Source of the DNA: Chthoniobacterales bacterium
Lineage (GTDB): Bacteria; Verrucomicrobiota; Verrucomicrobiia; Chthoniobacterales; UBA10450
DNA: 64,000 nt
Direction: 5' to 3'
Assembly: GCA_013821455.1 (NCBI GenBank)
Contig: JACDGS010000012.1
Location: 27,146-91,145, forward strand
Under the pieces are notes generated by a model. It was not told where the DNA came from. It was given only the letters and a program-made list of their open reading frames with translations, and did not search any database. Position 1 is the first letter of the stretch; every line of letters begins with the position of its first letter. Made by a program: the position numbers and the translations under genes. Shown piece by piece: positions 53,439-61,957 of this stretch.

Positions 53439-54213
53439 AACGCACGCGCTCCATGCGCTGCTGGCGCGTGAGTTCCGCGCAGCGCTGATCAACCGCTACT
53501 TCCATGTCTTCTGCGCGCTGGCTCTAATCGGCGGTGCGACAGCCGTTCTGTTCAGCGAGGACACGAATGCGACCGGCTTCTTCATCCTGCAGATCGCGCT
53601 CTATTTTGTTTCATTGTTTGCGCTGCTAACGGGAGTCAGCAGCGCGCAGGGCGAACGCGAAGAGTGGCCGCTCTTGTTCGCGCAACCGGTCGGCCGTGGC
53701 GCGTTCGTGATCGGGAAGTTCTGTGCGCTGTTTTTGATTTTCGGCGGTGTGTTGCTTCTCTTGTTTCTGCCCGCGCTCGTCACTGGCTCAGCCGCGACGA
53801 TGCTCTTGCGGCTCTACTTTCAGACGTTGCTCCTCGCGGCGGCTTTCGTCTCGTGCGGATTGGTCGCTGGCTTCTTGGCCAACGACCGTTCACAGGCGTT
53901 GATCATCGGCGTCAGTGCATGGCTCTTCTTGTTGTTTGGTGTGGATTTGATGGCGCTCTTCGCCGCGCGGTGGCCGCTTCTGCAAAGTGTGCCGGACCTT
54001 TGGGTTGCGGCATTGATGTTGAACCCGCTCGACGCCTTTCGCATCGAAGCACTCTTCGCGTTGCAACAAATCCCGGCCGAAGCCGCAAACAAAACGCCGC
54101 TCGCCGCTTGGTGGATCGACCATGCGGCCCTCTGGTTTTCAGCCATTGCGGTCATGTGGACGCTAGCCTTAATCGCGTTCAGCGCCTTTCGGCTGGAGCG
54201 GTGGGAGGAGTAA
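53410..54213 (+). CDS. nosY: NosY ABC transporter permease
   Basis: The 267-aa product has six predicted helices, including YFHVFCALALIGGATAVLF, FFILQIALYFVSLFALLTG, CALFLIFGGVLLLLFLPALV and ALWFSAIAVMWTLALIAFSAF. The VSSAQGEREEWPLLFAQPVGRGAFVIGKF segment between helices 2 and 3 is characteristic of ABC-2-type NosY permeases. It overlaps nosF by 29 nt, as expected of a coupled pair. Confidence 0.9.
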   Translation: MNFALSSPFETHALHALLAREFRAALINRYFHVFCALALIGGATAVLFSEDTNATGFFILQIALYFVSLFALLTGVSSAQGEREEWPLLFAQPVGRGAFVIGKFCALFLIFGGVLLLLFLPALVTGSAATMLLRLYFQTLLLAAAFVSCGLVAGFLANDRSQALIIGVSAWLFLLFGVDLMALFAARWPLLQSVPDLWVAALMLNPLDAFRIEALFALQQIPAEAANKTPLAAWWIDHAALWFSAIAVMWTLALIAFSAFRLERWEE

Positions 54214-54216
54214 CGC

Positions 54217-54447
54217 ATGCCGAAATTCAAGACACTCGACGTCCGGCCGATCCTCGCGCGCGGAGAGGACCCGTTCTCGAAGATCCGTGCAGCGGTCGAC
54301 GCTTTGAACGCCGGTGCCGGTCTCTCAGTCGTCGCCCCGTTTCTTCCCTCGCCGCTGATCGAGAAGCTCGGGAGCGAAGGATTCCGCTCACGAGTGGAAC
54401 GCCAACTCGGCGGCGTTTGGATTACGCACTTTTGGCGCGACGAGTAA
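54217..54447 (+). CDS. DUF2249 protein
   Basis: The 76-aa product reads KTLDVRPILARGEDPFSKIRAAVDALNAGAGLSVVAPFLPSPLIEKLGSEGF, the DUF2249 core (LDVRPxLxxGxxPFxxI...L...PFxPxPL). These small proteins have a TusA/SirA-like fold and are often found with denitrification and nos genes. The gene starts 3 nt after nosY. A sulfur or metal transfer role is suggested only by fold and context. Confidence 0.88.
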   Translation: MPKFKTLDVRPILARGEDPFSKIRAAVDALNAGAGLSVVAPFLPSPLIEKLGSEGFRSRVERQLGGVWITHFWRDE

Positions 54448-54471
54448 GAAGCCTGCCGGTAGCGTCGGCCT

Positions 54472-55194
54472 GTGGCGACGCACGAGGAACAGTTCAGGCG
54501 TGCGATAACTGAGAGCACATTCAGAAGTTGCCAGCTATTCATCGGCGTGGCTCCGGCCGATCTCGCGGCCATCGCAGCCTTCGCCATTCCGAAGCATCTC
54601 GCCAAAGGCGAATACCTGTTTCATGAGGGCGGACCCTCAGAAGGTTTTTACATCGTGCAGAGAGGCGCGATCAACGTTCACCGCGTCAACCCGGCGGGAA
54701 AAGAGCAGGTGATTCACGTGTTTTATCCGGTCGAATCTTTTGCGGAGGCGACGCTCGCCGTTAATGAGGGTTACCCCGCCGACGCGCGCGCAACGGAGGC
54801 GAGCACGGTGCTGCTTGTCCCCAAAGCAGAATTCATTGACCTATTACGAAAGCGTCCGGAGCTTGCTCTGCGCATGCTCGGTTCGATGAGCCAACATCTT
54901 CGCGTGCTTGTCGGTTTGCTCGATGATTTGACGTTGAAAGACGCGGAGACGCGGCTCGCGAATTGGCTCCTAAAGCAATGCCCACGACCGCTACCCACCG
55001 GGCCAACCGTCATTCAACTCGACCGGACGAAGCGCGTTCTAGCGGCGGAGATGGGAACGTCGAGCGAGACGCTCTCGCGATCGCTGGCGAAGTTCCGTGA
55101 TCAGAATCTGCTTCGCGTAAAGGGCAGGACAATCACGCTGACGAAACCGCGAGAGTTACAGAGTTTGTTGCAGCGAAATCTCGGCGAGCTTTAG
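54472..55194 (+). CDS. Crp/Fnr-family transcription regulator (DNR/NNR type)
   Basis: The 240-aa product has an N-terminal cNMP-like sensor domain (LFIGVAPADLAAIAAFAIPKHLAKGEYLFHEGGPSEGFYIVQ), a dimer helix and a C-terminal winged helix with the recognition segment VLAAEMGTSSETLSRSLAKFRD. The E-x-x-S-R of the recognition helix is that of FNR/DNR proteins binding TTGAT-N4-ATCAA. No N-terminal Cys cluster for an FeS centre is seen, so a DNR/NNR-like NO sensor is more likely than FNR. It is the last gene of the nos operon and starts with GTG. Confidence 0.88.
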   Translation: MATHEEQFRRAITESTFRSCQLFIGVAPADLAAIAAFAIPKHLAKGEYLFHEGGPSEGFYIVQRGAINVHRVNPAGKEQVIHVFYPVESFAEATLAVNEGYPADARATEASTVLLVPKAEFIDLLRKRPELALRMLGSMSQHLRVLVGLLDDLTLKDAETRLANWLLKQCPRPLPTGPTVIQLDRTKRVLAAEMGTSSETLSRSLAKFRDQNLLRVKGRTITLTKPRELQSLLQRNLGEL

Positions 55195-55218
55195 ACAGCT
55201 AGGGTGCCGCATTGGCGT

Positions 55219-55232
55219 TTGATCAAAATCAA
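55219..55232. promoter_or_regulatory. Second FNR/DNR-type palindrome, in a convergent gap
   Basis: TTGATCAAAATCAA fits TTGAT-N4-ATCAA perfectly. It lies 25 nt after the Crp/Fnr stop and 23 nt before the NnrS stop, so it is not in an ordinary promoter position. Confidence 0.4.
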
Positions 55233-55254
55233 CCAATCTCCGCGTTCGCCTCGA

Positions 55255-56460
55255 TCACTCTGACGGATCAGGGATTCGGACCTTCGGGAGAACCTTCGTC
55301 GCCCAGACGACGGCTGCGGCAATCCAGAAGCTAGCGGCTGCGACCAGGTGAATGCCGCGAGCGTTCGCGGCTAGATCGGCGACGTAGCGTGAGAGCATCG
55401 CCAACAGAAGCAGGATCGCTACGACAATGAAGAACGGGAGCCGCTTCTGGAACAAGTGCGCGTTGCCGCTGTGTCCGAACACAACACGAATCGCGACTGT
55501 CAGCACGATGAAGCTGAATCCGGTAATGAATACGATGTGGAGAGCGCCGATTCGATACTGCGGCCACAGCGTTTCCGCGATGAGGCCGAGCACGAGCGCG
55601 ACGACTCCGAGGCGCAGGCAATCACCGAGAAAGCTGCGACCCTGCCGCGGCATTCTGATCGAGAGATAAAGAGCAATGACAGCGACTCGCAGCCATGCGG
55701 CTAGAGTGTCCACACCGAACGTCTCCAGAAGGAAACTTCCGTCGATCGTTAGGCCCACTGCTGCCGCGAAAGCCGCACGAGGCATCCAACCTCGCGGAAG
55801 CGTACGCGACTCCCGCAGTTCGTCGCTTCTCGGGATGTCGAGGAGACGCGGTAGCAAGAATGGCGCGACACCCAAAATCGGAAGTAACACGAAGCCTTGC
55901 TCGAGCAGCAACGCGCCAAAACGATACGGCACGGAGTAAACCGCGTCTTCGAAGACCGCGACCAGCAACGCGCCGATAATTCCATTCAAGAGGCCGAGAG
56001 CAACGAGAGCGAAATTTGGCGGCGGCGAATCCTCACGTCGGATAAAACGCTTTCCGATCGCGTAGAGAAAAGTGATCAGACACAGAGCAAAAAGCGCATC
56101 GCCACCTCGATGCCAGCCGCCGACGTGCACGCCCGCCGCTAACAAATCCAGACCGAGCAACGCGAGCAATTCCGCTCGTGAAAACGGAGGCGTCGAGGTG
56201 ATTCGTGGTCCCGCTGTTCCTAAAAAACCAATAATGAACGAGGCCATGAAGCCCTCGATCATCATCCGGGCGTGCGCTGTGCCGGGATAACTCGTTAGGC
56301 AATCGTTATAGTAGAGAAGCCAGAGCGACACACCGGCAATTCCGAGCGCGATGCCGGCAGGAAAGAAGATCCGAAAAGGCTCCGCGCAGAATAGCTGCAT
56401 CGAGCGCTTGCGGTTCTGCATCTGAAAAGGAAAACCGTCTTTCGCCGGAAGCTCAAACAA
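55255..56460 (-). CDS. nnrS: NnrS-family haem-copper membrane protein
   Basis: The 401-aa product has about eleven to twelve membrane helices. Typical NnrS features are FRIFFPAGIALGIAGVSLWLLYY, the early YPGTAHARMMIEGFMASFIIGFLGTAGPRI and the late IGALHIVFITGFSFIVLTVAIRVVFGHSG. Conserved His in AHARMM, ALHIVF and FGHSG are candidate metal ligands. NnrS relieves nitrosative stress in denitrifiers. It converges on the nos operon. Two repeat cores (55746-55754 and the 10-mer CTCGTTAGGC at 56291-56300) are embedded in the coding frame. Confidence 0.92.
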   Translation of the reverse strand: MFELPAKDGFPFQMQNRKRSMQLFCAEPFRIFFPAGIALGIAGVSLWLLYYNDCLTSYPGTAHARMMIEGFMASFIIGFLGTAGPRITSTPPFSRAELLALLGLDLLAAGVHVGGWHRGGDALFALCLITFLYAIGKRFIRREDSPPPNFALVALGLLNGIIGALLVAVFEDAVYSVPYRFGALLLEQGFVLLPILGVAPFLLPRLLDIPRSDELRESRTLPRGWMPRAAFAAAVGLTIDGSFLLETFGVDTLAAWLRVAVIALYLSIRMPRQGRSFLGDCLRLGVVALVLGLIAETLWPQYRIGALHIVFITGFSFIVLTVAIRVVFGHSGNAHLFQKRLPFFIVVAILLLLAMLSRYVADLAANARGIHLVAAASFWIAAAVVWATKVLPKVRIPDPSE

Positions 56461-56497
56461 GAACGTTTCGTCGTTCTGCTACCAAGACCAAAGTTAG

Positions 56498-57625
56498 TTA
56501 CGCCGCGGGCGGCACCGCCAATCCTTCGTAGGTCTCCGCGATGATGTGATCAACGACTGCTTTCAGATCGCCGGTCCGCTCCCAGACCGCGAGTTGCCGA
56601 TCTGCGCCCGTCCCTTCTGCAAGGATTTTCTCGATGTGCTCGATCTCGCGACCGCTGCCGAGCTCGCCTACTTCCGGCGCGATGAACTCGAGAATTTCGT
56701 GGATCAAACTCCGCGTCTCGACGGCGCGTTTCCGGCCAAAATCAATCAGCTCCCCATCGATCCCGTAGCGTGAGGCGCGCCAGCGGTTTTCGTCCAGCAA
56801 GCGGCGGGGATAGCTTCGGAAAGTGGTGTTTTGGCGGTGGAGCTTCCGCAGTTTGCAGACGATCGCCTGCATCATGGCGGCGAGCGCGATCGTGTCATCG
56901 ACCCGCGATTGCGCGTCGCAAATCCGAAATTCGATCGTGTTGAAAAACGGATGGAGGCGGATGTCCCACCAGATCTTCTTCGCGTCATCGATGCAGCCGG
57001 TCGCCACGAGCAGTGCCAGGTAATCGTCGTACTCGGACAAGCTTTCGAACGCATCCGGAATGCCGGTGCGCGGGAAGCGTTCGAAAATCATCTGTCGATA
57101 TGCCTTGAGGCCGGTGTTCTCGCCGAGCCAAAACGGTGAGTTGGTGGAGAGCGCGTAAAGATGCGGGAGGAAATAGCGCGCCTGATTCATCAGATCGATC
57201 CCTTCCTCACGATCGGGAATCCCCACATGCACATGCAGACCGAAGATCAGGTTCGCGCGCGCGATCTGTTGCAGGTCTTTGACGAGGGTCGCGTAGCGCT
57301 CGTGCGCCGTGATCAATTGATCGTGCCAGTGCGAAAACGGGTGCGTGCCGGCCGAGGCGATCTTTAATCCGCCGCGCGCCGCGAGCATCGCCAACTCGGT
57401 CCGAAGTTGCACCACCTGTTGCCGTGCCTGCGCCACATCTCCACAAATGTCGGTGCCGACCTCGACGACCGACTGGTGCATCTCGGCCTTGAAGTGCTCG
57501 TTCAGCGTCATCTTGCCGTCGTCGAGAATCTGCTGGATGTGCGATCGTAGCTCGCGTGTCTCCGGATCGATGATCTGAAATTCTTCCTCGATGCCGAGAC
57601 TGAAGACGTGGTCTTGCGCGCTCAT
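56498..57625 (-). CDS. YbdK-type carboxylate-amine ligase (glutamate--cysteine ligase 2 family)
   Basis: The 375-aa product begins VFSLGIEEEFQIIDPETRELRS, carries AEMHQSVVEVGTDIC, FGLHVHVGIPDREEGIDLMN, LRLHPFFNTIEFRICDAQS and DENRWRASRYGIDGELIDF. These are the metal/ATP and substrate blocks of the GCS2 (YbdK) family, which joins a carboxylate to an amine with ATP. The true substrate is rarely known; weak gamma-glutamylcysteine activity is reported for the family. It lies 37 nt upstream of nnrS on the same strand. Confidence 0.93.
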   Translation of the reverse strand: MSAQDHVFSLGIEEEFQIIDPETRELRSHIQQILDDGKMTLNEHFKAEMHQSVVEVGTDICGDVAQARQQVVQLRTELAMLAARGGLKIASAGTHPFSHWHDQLITAHERYATLVKDLQQIARANLIFGLHVHVGIPDREEGIDLMNQARYFLPHLYALSTNSPFWLGENTGLKAYRQMIFERFPRTGIPDAFESLSEYDDYLALLVATGCIDDAKKIWWDIRLHPFFNTIEFRICDAQSRVDDTIALAAMMQAIVCKLRKLHRQNTTFRSYPRRLLDENRWRASRYGIDGELIDFGRKRAVETRSLIHEILEFIAPEVGELGSGREIEHIEKILAEGTGADRQLAVWERTGDLKAVVDHIIAETYEGLAVPPAA

Positions 57626-57713
57626 GCCGAGAGGGCGTTTATGTCAAAAATTGCCCAACCGTCTCCACGTGCGTGGAGAATCTTCCAAGCAAACGAGTAT
57701 CCATGATCCATAT

Positions 57714-58112
57714 CTAGCCAGGAAGCGGTTTTGACCTGAGTTTATCTGCCTCACTCTCTGCGAGCCGACATACTCTGCAACCATTCGGCGAGATTTTGCT
57801 TGAGGGAGGTCGGATCGAAATATAGGTAGGCGTAGGGGCAAGGTTGAAATCTACAAATCGTTGCACTGGAAGCTTTCTGAATTCAGGGTCTGATTTCAGT
57901 TCCTCAACGGCAGCGGCCTTGCCTATCTCCCTGGCCAATTCCTGTTTTTGAAGGTCCGTTAGCTCGGAAACCTTGAGATGTCTTTCCTTAATCGCGGACA
58001 TTAAGGCCTTGTCGTTGATTTCAATTAGCAGATTCGCGGTCGCTTCGGGCGGAGTAAGGACGCGGGCGTCAATTGCAAGAACCACATGGGCGAAAAAGCA
58101 GTAAGTGTTCAT
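57714..58112 (-). CDS. Hypothetical protein, possible 3' frameshift
   Basis: From the ATG at 58112 the frame reads MNTYCFFAHVVLAIDARVL, then EINDKALMSAIKERHLKVSELTDLQKQELAREIGKAAAVEELKSDPEF. No family is recognised. After FVDFNLAP an alternative frame reads YAYLYFDPTSLKQNLAEWL and ends in TGA, which looks more protein-like than the current tail, so a frameshift near 57830 is possible. The longer frame up to 58286 lacks a better start. Confidence 0.4.
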   Translation of the reverse strand: MNTYCFFAHVVLAIDARVLTPPEATANLLIEINDKALMSAIKERHLKVSELTDLQKQELAREIGKAAAVEELKSDPEFRKLPVQRFVDFNLAPTPTYISIRPPSSKISPNGCRVCRLAESEADKLRSKPLPG

Positions 58113-58354
58113 AATCTGTAAGGTAATCTCCAGTCGACGCGGGACCGGGAGATGTTTACTCTCGGGCCGGAGCAGGTTAAAACAACGCAGGCGTGATGAC
58201 GTGACATGCAGCTGAGAGTCGACCTGATGAAGAAGCGGCGCGTCATGGTGACTGATGTGAATCGTTTCGAATGAGTTTCGGCGCAATTTAATCGACGCTT
58301 CAAGTCACGCTATTGTGATCGCCCCAGACTCGACAGGCCACTGCACTGAAACTC

Positions 58355-59239
58355 ATGAAGAATAACGGTAACCGCATGCTCGGTGCATTGTCGCAATCGC
58401 GGCTCTATCGCGACTATGAGCGCGCCTTTATACGCGGGACGGGACTGCCGTTGGCTCTCCACGCGCCGGAAATGCTCAACATGATTCACTTTGCGCGGGG
58501 GAAGGAGAATCCGTTCTGCGCGTTGATGGCCAGGACCAACACCAGCTGCGCCCAGTGTTATGCCTTGCAACAGAAACTCGAAAAAGAAGCACAACTCCGC
58601 CCCAAGACTTTGAAATGTTTCGCCGGTTTATGTGAGACCGCAGTCCCGGTGCGTGTGGGCGACAAGCTGATCGCATTTCTCCACACCGGCCATATTCTGC
58701 TGCACCATCCCGACACTAGCCGGTTCAATTCTATTGCCAAAACCCTCCTCAAATGGGGCACGGACGTCGATCTGAAAAAAATTGAAGAAGCTTACTTCAA
58801 TACGCGGGTCCTTCCCCGGCAGCAGTACGAAGCGCTTATCAAACTGCTGACCACCTTCGCGCAGCACCTGGCTTTGTGCGCCGATCAGCTCACGCTGCAA
58901 AGCAGCCAGGCCGAGCCTGAAGCTGTCGCGCGCGCGCGCGATTACGTTAGCCGGCATTATCGAGAAACGTTTTCTCTGCCCGACGTTGCGCGCGTGGTGA
59001 ACATGAGCGCGAATTATTTCAGCGAAAAATTCAAGGAGACCACAGGGCTGAACTTCATCGAATTCGTCGCTCGCACCCGCGTTGAGAAAGCGCGCAATCT
59101 TTTGCAGAACCCAAATCTGCGCATCAGTGAAATCGCGTTCGAGATCGGCTTTCAGTCGCTCTCGCAATTCAACCGCACGTTCAAAAGAATCACCGGCCGC
59201 TCGCCGAGCGATTATCGCGGGCAGTTCGCTCGCGCCTAA
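58355..59239 (+). CDS. PocR-domain AraC-family regulator
   Basis: The 294-aa product has an N-terminal PocR-type ligand domain with the Cys-rich NPFCALMARTNTSCAQCYALQ, CFAGLCETAVPV and LIAFLHTGHIL, expected to bind metal or a small hydrocarbon-type ligand. The C-terminal AraC double helix-turn-helix begins SLPDVARVVNMSANYFSEKFKETTGLNF and continues ISEIAFEIGFQSLSQFNRTFKRITGRSPSDYR. The stop codon TAA is part of a GCCTAACGAG repeat core (59234-59243). Target genes may be the following DoxX/cytochrome genes, by position only. Confidence 0.9.
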   Translation: MKNNGNRMLGALSQSRLYRDYERAFIRGTGLPLALHAPEMLNMIHFARGKENPFCALMARTNTSCAQCYALQQKLEKEAQLRPKTLKCFAGLCETAVPVRVGDKLIAFLHTGHILLHHPDTSRFNSIAKTLLKWGTDVDLKKIEEAYFNTRVLPRQQYEALIKLLTTFAQHLALCADQLTLQSSQAEPEAVARARDYVSRHYRETFSLPDVARVVNMSANYFSEKFKETTGLNFIEFVARTRVEKARNLLQNPNLRISEIAFEIGFQSLSQFNRTFKRITGRSPSDYRGQFARA

Positions 59240-59366
59240 CGAGTCGCGGTCTAGCGGCGCGACCGGAAAATGCGCTCCTAACCCCGCCCTACGAAAAGAT
59301 GCGCAGCTTTTCCGTAGGAATGCGGAGCCAATATGGGAGGTCCGGTTAGTCTCGGGTTAAATCGAG

Positions 59367-59822
59367 ATGAACCAAATCGACCAGCAGACCAGACCTACCG
59401 CGATGACCTCCCTTAATCGATTTGCCGACCCAGTTTACTGCATCGTCCGACTGATTGTTGGCTTGGCGTATGCATGTCATGGCGGGCAAAAGCTTTTCGG
59501 ATTTCCTGGTGGCGGTCATGGGGTGGACGGGCTCGCATTTGCCGCGGGTATCATCGAACTGGTCGCCGGACTTCTGATTGCGTTTGGATTGCTCACGCGC
59601 ATCGCAGCGTTTTTCGCGAGCGGCGAGATGGCGGTGGCTTACTTCATGTTTTACGTCGGCCTTGTCCCGACACTGGAGGCAAAGTTTTTCCCGATCATGA
59701 ACGGAGGCGAACTGGCCCTGCTTAATTGCTGGGTTTTCTTTTTCATTATCTTTTACGGCCCGGGACGTTGGAGCATCGATGCGCTCTGGCGCAAAGAGGG
59801 AAGCAGCGCGCCGACCCTGTGA
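59367..59822 (+). CDS. DoxX-family membrane protein
   Basis: The 151-aa product has four predicted helices. Core DoxX features are IVRLIVGLAYACHGGQKLFGFPGGG, LAFAAGIIELVAGLLIAFGLLTRIAAFFASGEMAVAYF and GELALLNCWVFFFIIFYGPGRWSID. DoxX proteins are small integral membrane proteins linked to quinone or oxidative metabolism. The first ATG is used; MTSLNRF 12 codons later is an alternative start. A cytochrome c gene follows 26 nt downstream. Confidence 0.9.
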   Translation: MNQIDQQTRPTAMTSLNRFADPVYCIVRLIVGLAYACHGGQKLFGFPGGGHGVDGLAFAAGIIELVAGLLIAFGLLTRIAAFFASGEMAVAYFMFYVGLVPTLEAKFFPIMNGGELALLNCWVFFFIIFYGPGRWSIDALWRKEGSSAPTL

Positions 59823-59848
59823 TCCAGACTTGGTTAGTGACCTACTCT

Positions 59849-60265
59849 ATGAAATCACGAGATTCCGCTGCCAGTTGTTCGAGAGCACTGATCGCGCTGG
59901 CCGTTATCTCGATGAGCGGACCGCTGTTGGCGCAAAGCTCAGATTGGAAAGCTCCGCCCACCGCCGTCCACCGTCCGAACACGGTGCCTGTAAACGCCCA
60001 CACGATTGAGCTCGGGCAAAAGCTCTTTGTCAACAACTGCATGATCTGCCACGGGCAATCTGGAAAAGGCGACGGCCCGGGCGCGGCCGCCTTGGAGAAA
60101 AAGCCGGCGGACTTGGTGGCGCGGATTAAAGCTGGTGAAACCGATGGCGAACTCTTTTGGAAAATCACGGAGGGCCGGTCGCCGATGATCTCCTGGAAGG
60201 GATCGCTCACAGAGACGCAGCGCTGGGAGGTAGTGAATTACATCCGGTCGTTGGCTGGCAAGTAA
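59849..60265 (+). CDS. Periplasmic mono-haem cytochrome c
   Basis: The 138-aa product has a signal peptide (SRALIALAVISMSGPLLAQS). The haem site CMICH at about residue 64 is preceded by IELGQKLFVNN and followed by GQSGKGDGPGAAAL. A Met ligand is likely in SPMISWKGSL. The end RWEVVNYIRSLAG is typical of cytochrome c class I. The ATG at 59849 is chosen before the signal peptide; the frame is open from 59726. It precedes the haem-motif barrel protein by 22 nt and is probably its redox partner. Confidence 0.9.
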   Translation: MKSRDSAASCSRALIALAVISMSGPLLAQSSDWKAPPTAVHRPNTVPVNAHTIELGQKLFVNNCMICHGQSGKGDGPGAAALEKKPADLVARIKAGETDGELFWKITEGRSPMISWKGSLTETQRWEVVNYIRSLAGK

Positions 60266-60287
60266 CACAAATCATTCAGGTCGTATT

Positions 60288-61706
60288 ATGGTTATATTAG
60301 CCCTAACGAGAAAAGCGTTTCTAGAAAGAAGAGTTAACCGGCTCTCTGTTGTCGCTCTGATTTGCTTCGCCAGCGTTTCTTTCGTTCCGCAGACTGTTCG
60401 AGCTACTCCGAGTTTTGCACGGCAGACGAATTTAGCATGCATCGTCTGCCACACCGAGTTCCCCATCCTTACGCCGTTTGGCCGTAATTTTAAACTCACC
60501 GGCTACACGATGAGCGCGGGAGATTTCAACCTGCCGCCGCTGGCTGTGATGCTCCAGCCCTCCTTCACTTTTACCAACAAAGGCCAGCCCGGCGGCGCAG
60601 CTCCGCACTTTGGTGAAAACAGCAACTTTGCCGTTTCCCAAACCAGTCTGTTTTACGCCGGGAGACTGTTCGGCCCGTATACGGAAAAGCTTTTTGGATC
60701 GTCGGCTGCTGAGTTCCTGAATAAGTTTGGCGTCTTCAGCCAGCTGACGTTTGATGGCGTCGCCAGGCAATTGGTGTGGGACAACGTCGAGTTCCGGTAT
60801 GCCGACACCGGGACGATCGCCGGACAACCGTTGCTCTACGGCTTTTATCTGAACAATAACCCGGGCCTGCAAGATCCGTGGAACAGCACGCCGGTCTGGG
60901 GATTCCCTTTCAGTGGCTCTGGGCTCGCACCAACTCCAGGCGCAGCCACGCTGATCGACGGCGGACTTGCCCAGGAGGTATTCGGGGTTGGTGGTTACAT
61001 GATGATCTCCAATGCGGTCTACCTGGAACTGGGCGGGTATCACACCTTAAGCGCTCCGTTTCAGCGCGCCGTGGGAGTCGACCCAATCGGCGAGCCTGAA
61101 GTGTATGGCCTCGCACCTTACTGGCGGCTGGCGTATACCAAATCGGTCGGCAGCCAATCCTTCGAAGCGGGCGTGTTTGGTCTTGCCGCCAATACCTACC
61201 CGGGCCGCATCAGCAACACCGGACATGACTTCACCTTCGACTGGGGAACCGATGTGCAGTATCAAGCCTCCTTCGGTCGGCATGACCTTTTGGGAACCGC
61301 CTCTGCGATCTATGAATCCGATTCCTGGGATGCGAGTCAACCACTGGGAAATACCTCCAACAACTCCGATCATCTTTGGTCGCTCAAGGCTACGGTGGAC
61401 TACCTGTATGATAAGACCTACGGGGGAGCTGTCGGCTGGTTCTTCGCCGACGGCAGCCGGGATGCGTTACTCTACTCGGGAAGCGCAAATGGGTCGGCGC
61501 TGAGCGACGGCGTCGTGCTGCAAGTTAACTATCTGCCCTTCAACAAAGGTGGCGGTCCTTCCTTCTGGCCAAAGAGCAACGTAAAGTTCTCGGCGCAATA
61601 CATCATCTATAACCGTTTCAACGGAAGACGTTCGAATTTCGACGGCACGGGGCGCAACGCCAGCGATAATAATACCTTGTATCTGGAAGCCTGGATCGCC
61701 TTCTAG
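60288..61706 (+). CDS. Haem-motif (CxxCH) outer-membrane beta-barrel protein
   Basis: The 472-aa product has a signal peptide (VVALICFASVSFVPQTVRA). A single haem-binding motif follows in TNLACIVCHTEFPILTPFGRNFKLTGY. The remaining 400 residues alternate in beta fashion, with a C-terminal aromatic strand (NTLYLEAWIAF), as in outer-membrane barrels. This cytochrome-barrel type is known as an uncharacterised family, often beside periplasmic cytochromes. An electron conduit is possible but unproven. A CCTAACGAGAAAAG near-word (60302-60315) lies in the first codons. Confidence 0.75.
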   Translation: MVILALTRKAFLERRVNRLSVVALICFASVSFVPQTVRATPSFARQTNLACIVCHTEFPILTPFGRNFKLTGYTMSAGDFNLPPLAVMLQPSFTFTNKGQPGGAAPHFGENSNFAVSQTSLFYAGRLFGPYTEKLFGSSAAEFLNKFGVFSQLTFDGVARQLVWDNVEFRYADTGTIAGQPLLYGFYLNNNPGLQDPWNSTPVWGFPFSGSGLAPTPGAATLIDGGLAQEVFGVGGYMMISNAVYLELGGYHTLSAPFQRAVGVDPIGEPEVYGLAPYWRLAYTKSVGSQSFEAGVFGLAANTYPGRISNTGHDFTFDWGTDVQYQASFGRHDLLGTASAIYESDSWDASQPLGNTSNNSDHLWSLKATVDYLYDKTYGGAVGWFFADGSRDALLYSGSANGSALSDGVVLQVNYLPFNKGGGPSFWPKSNVKFSAQYIIYNRFNGRRSNFDGTGRNASDNNTLYLEAWIAF

Positions 61707-61957
61707 CCCCAGCATTCCTACTAATGCGAAATCGTGTCCGGACGAAGCGCACCAGGATGTCCCGGAAGATCTTTTTCCCGTTAATGGTTCGAACGATGCG
61801 CGCGGCGACTGAGATTTCGCTGAAGTTGCCGCCGGCACGACTCCGTCAGCGACAGAGAAAAGTGGAGCGCAACCCTGGGCGGGAAATTGTGTGCGACGCT
61901 GGCAGTTTCCGGCCGGGTGCAGTTGGTTCCAGCGACGCGCACAGGTAGGTTGGCGGG

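Noticed and set aside
61724..61948. Plus-strand ORF between the barrel and cNMP genes
   Set aside because: Arg-rich, no recognisable pattern, no ribosome site; probably chance.
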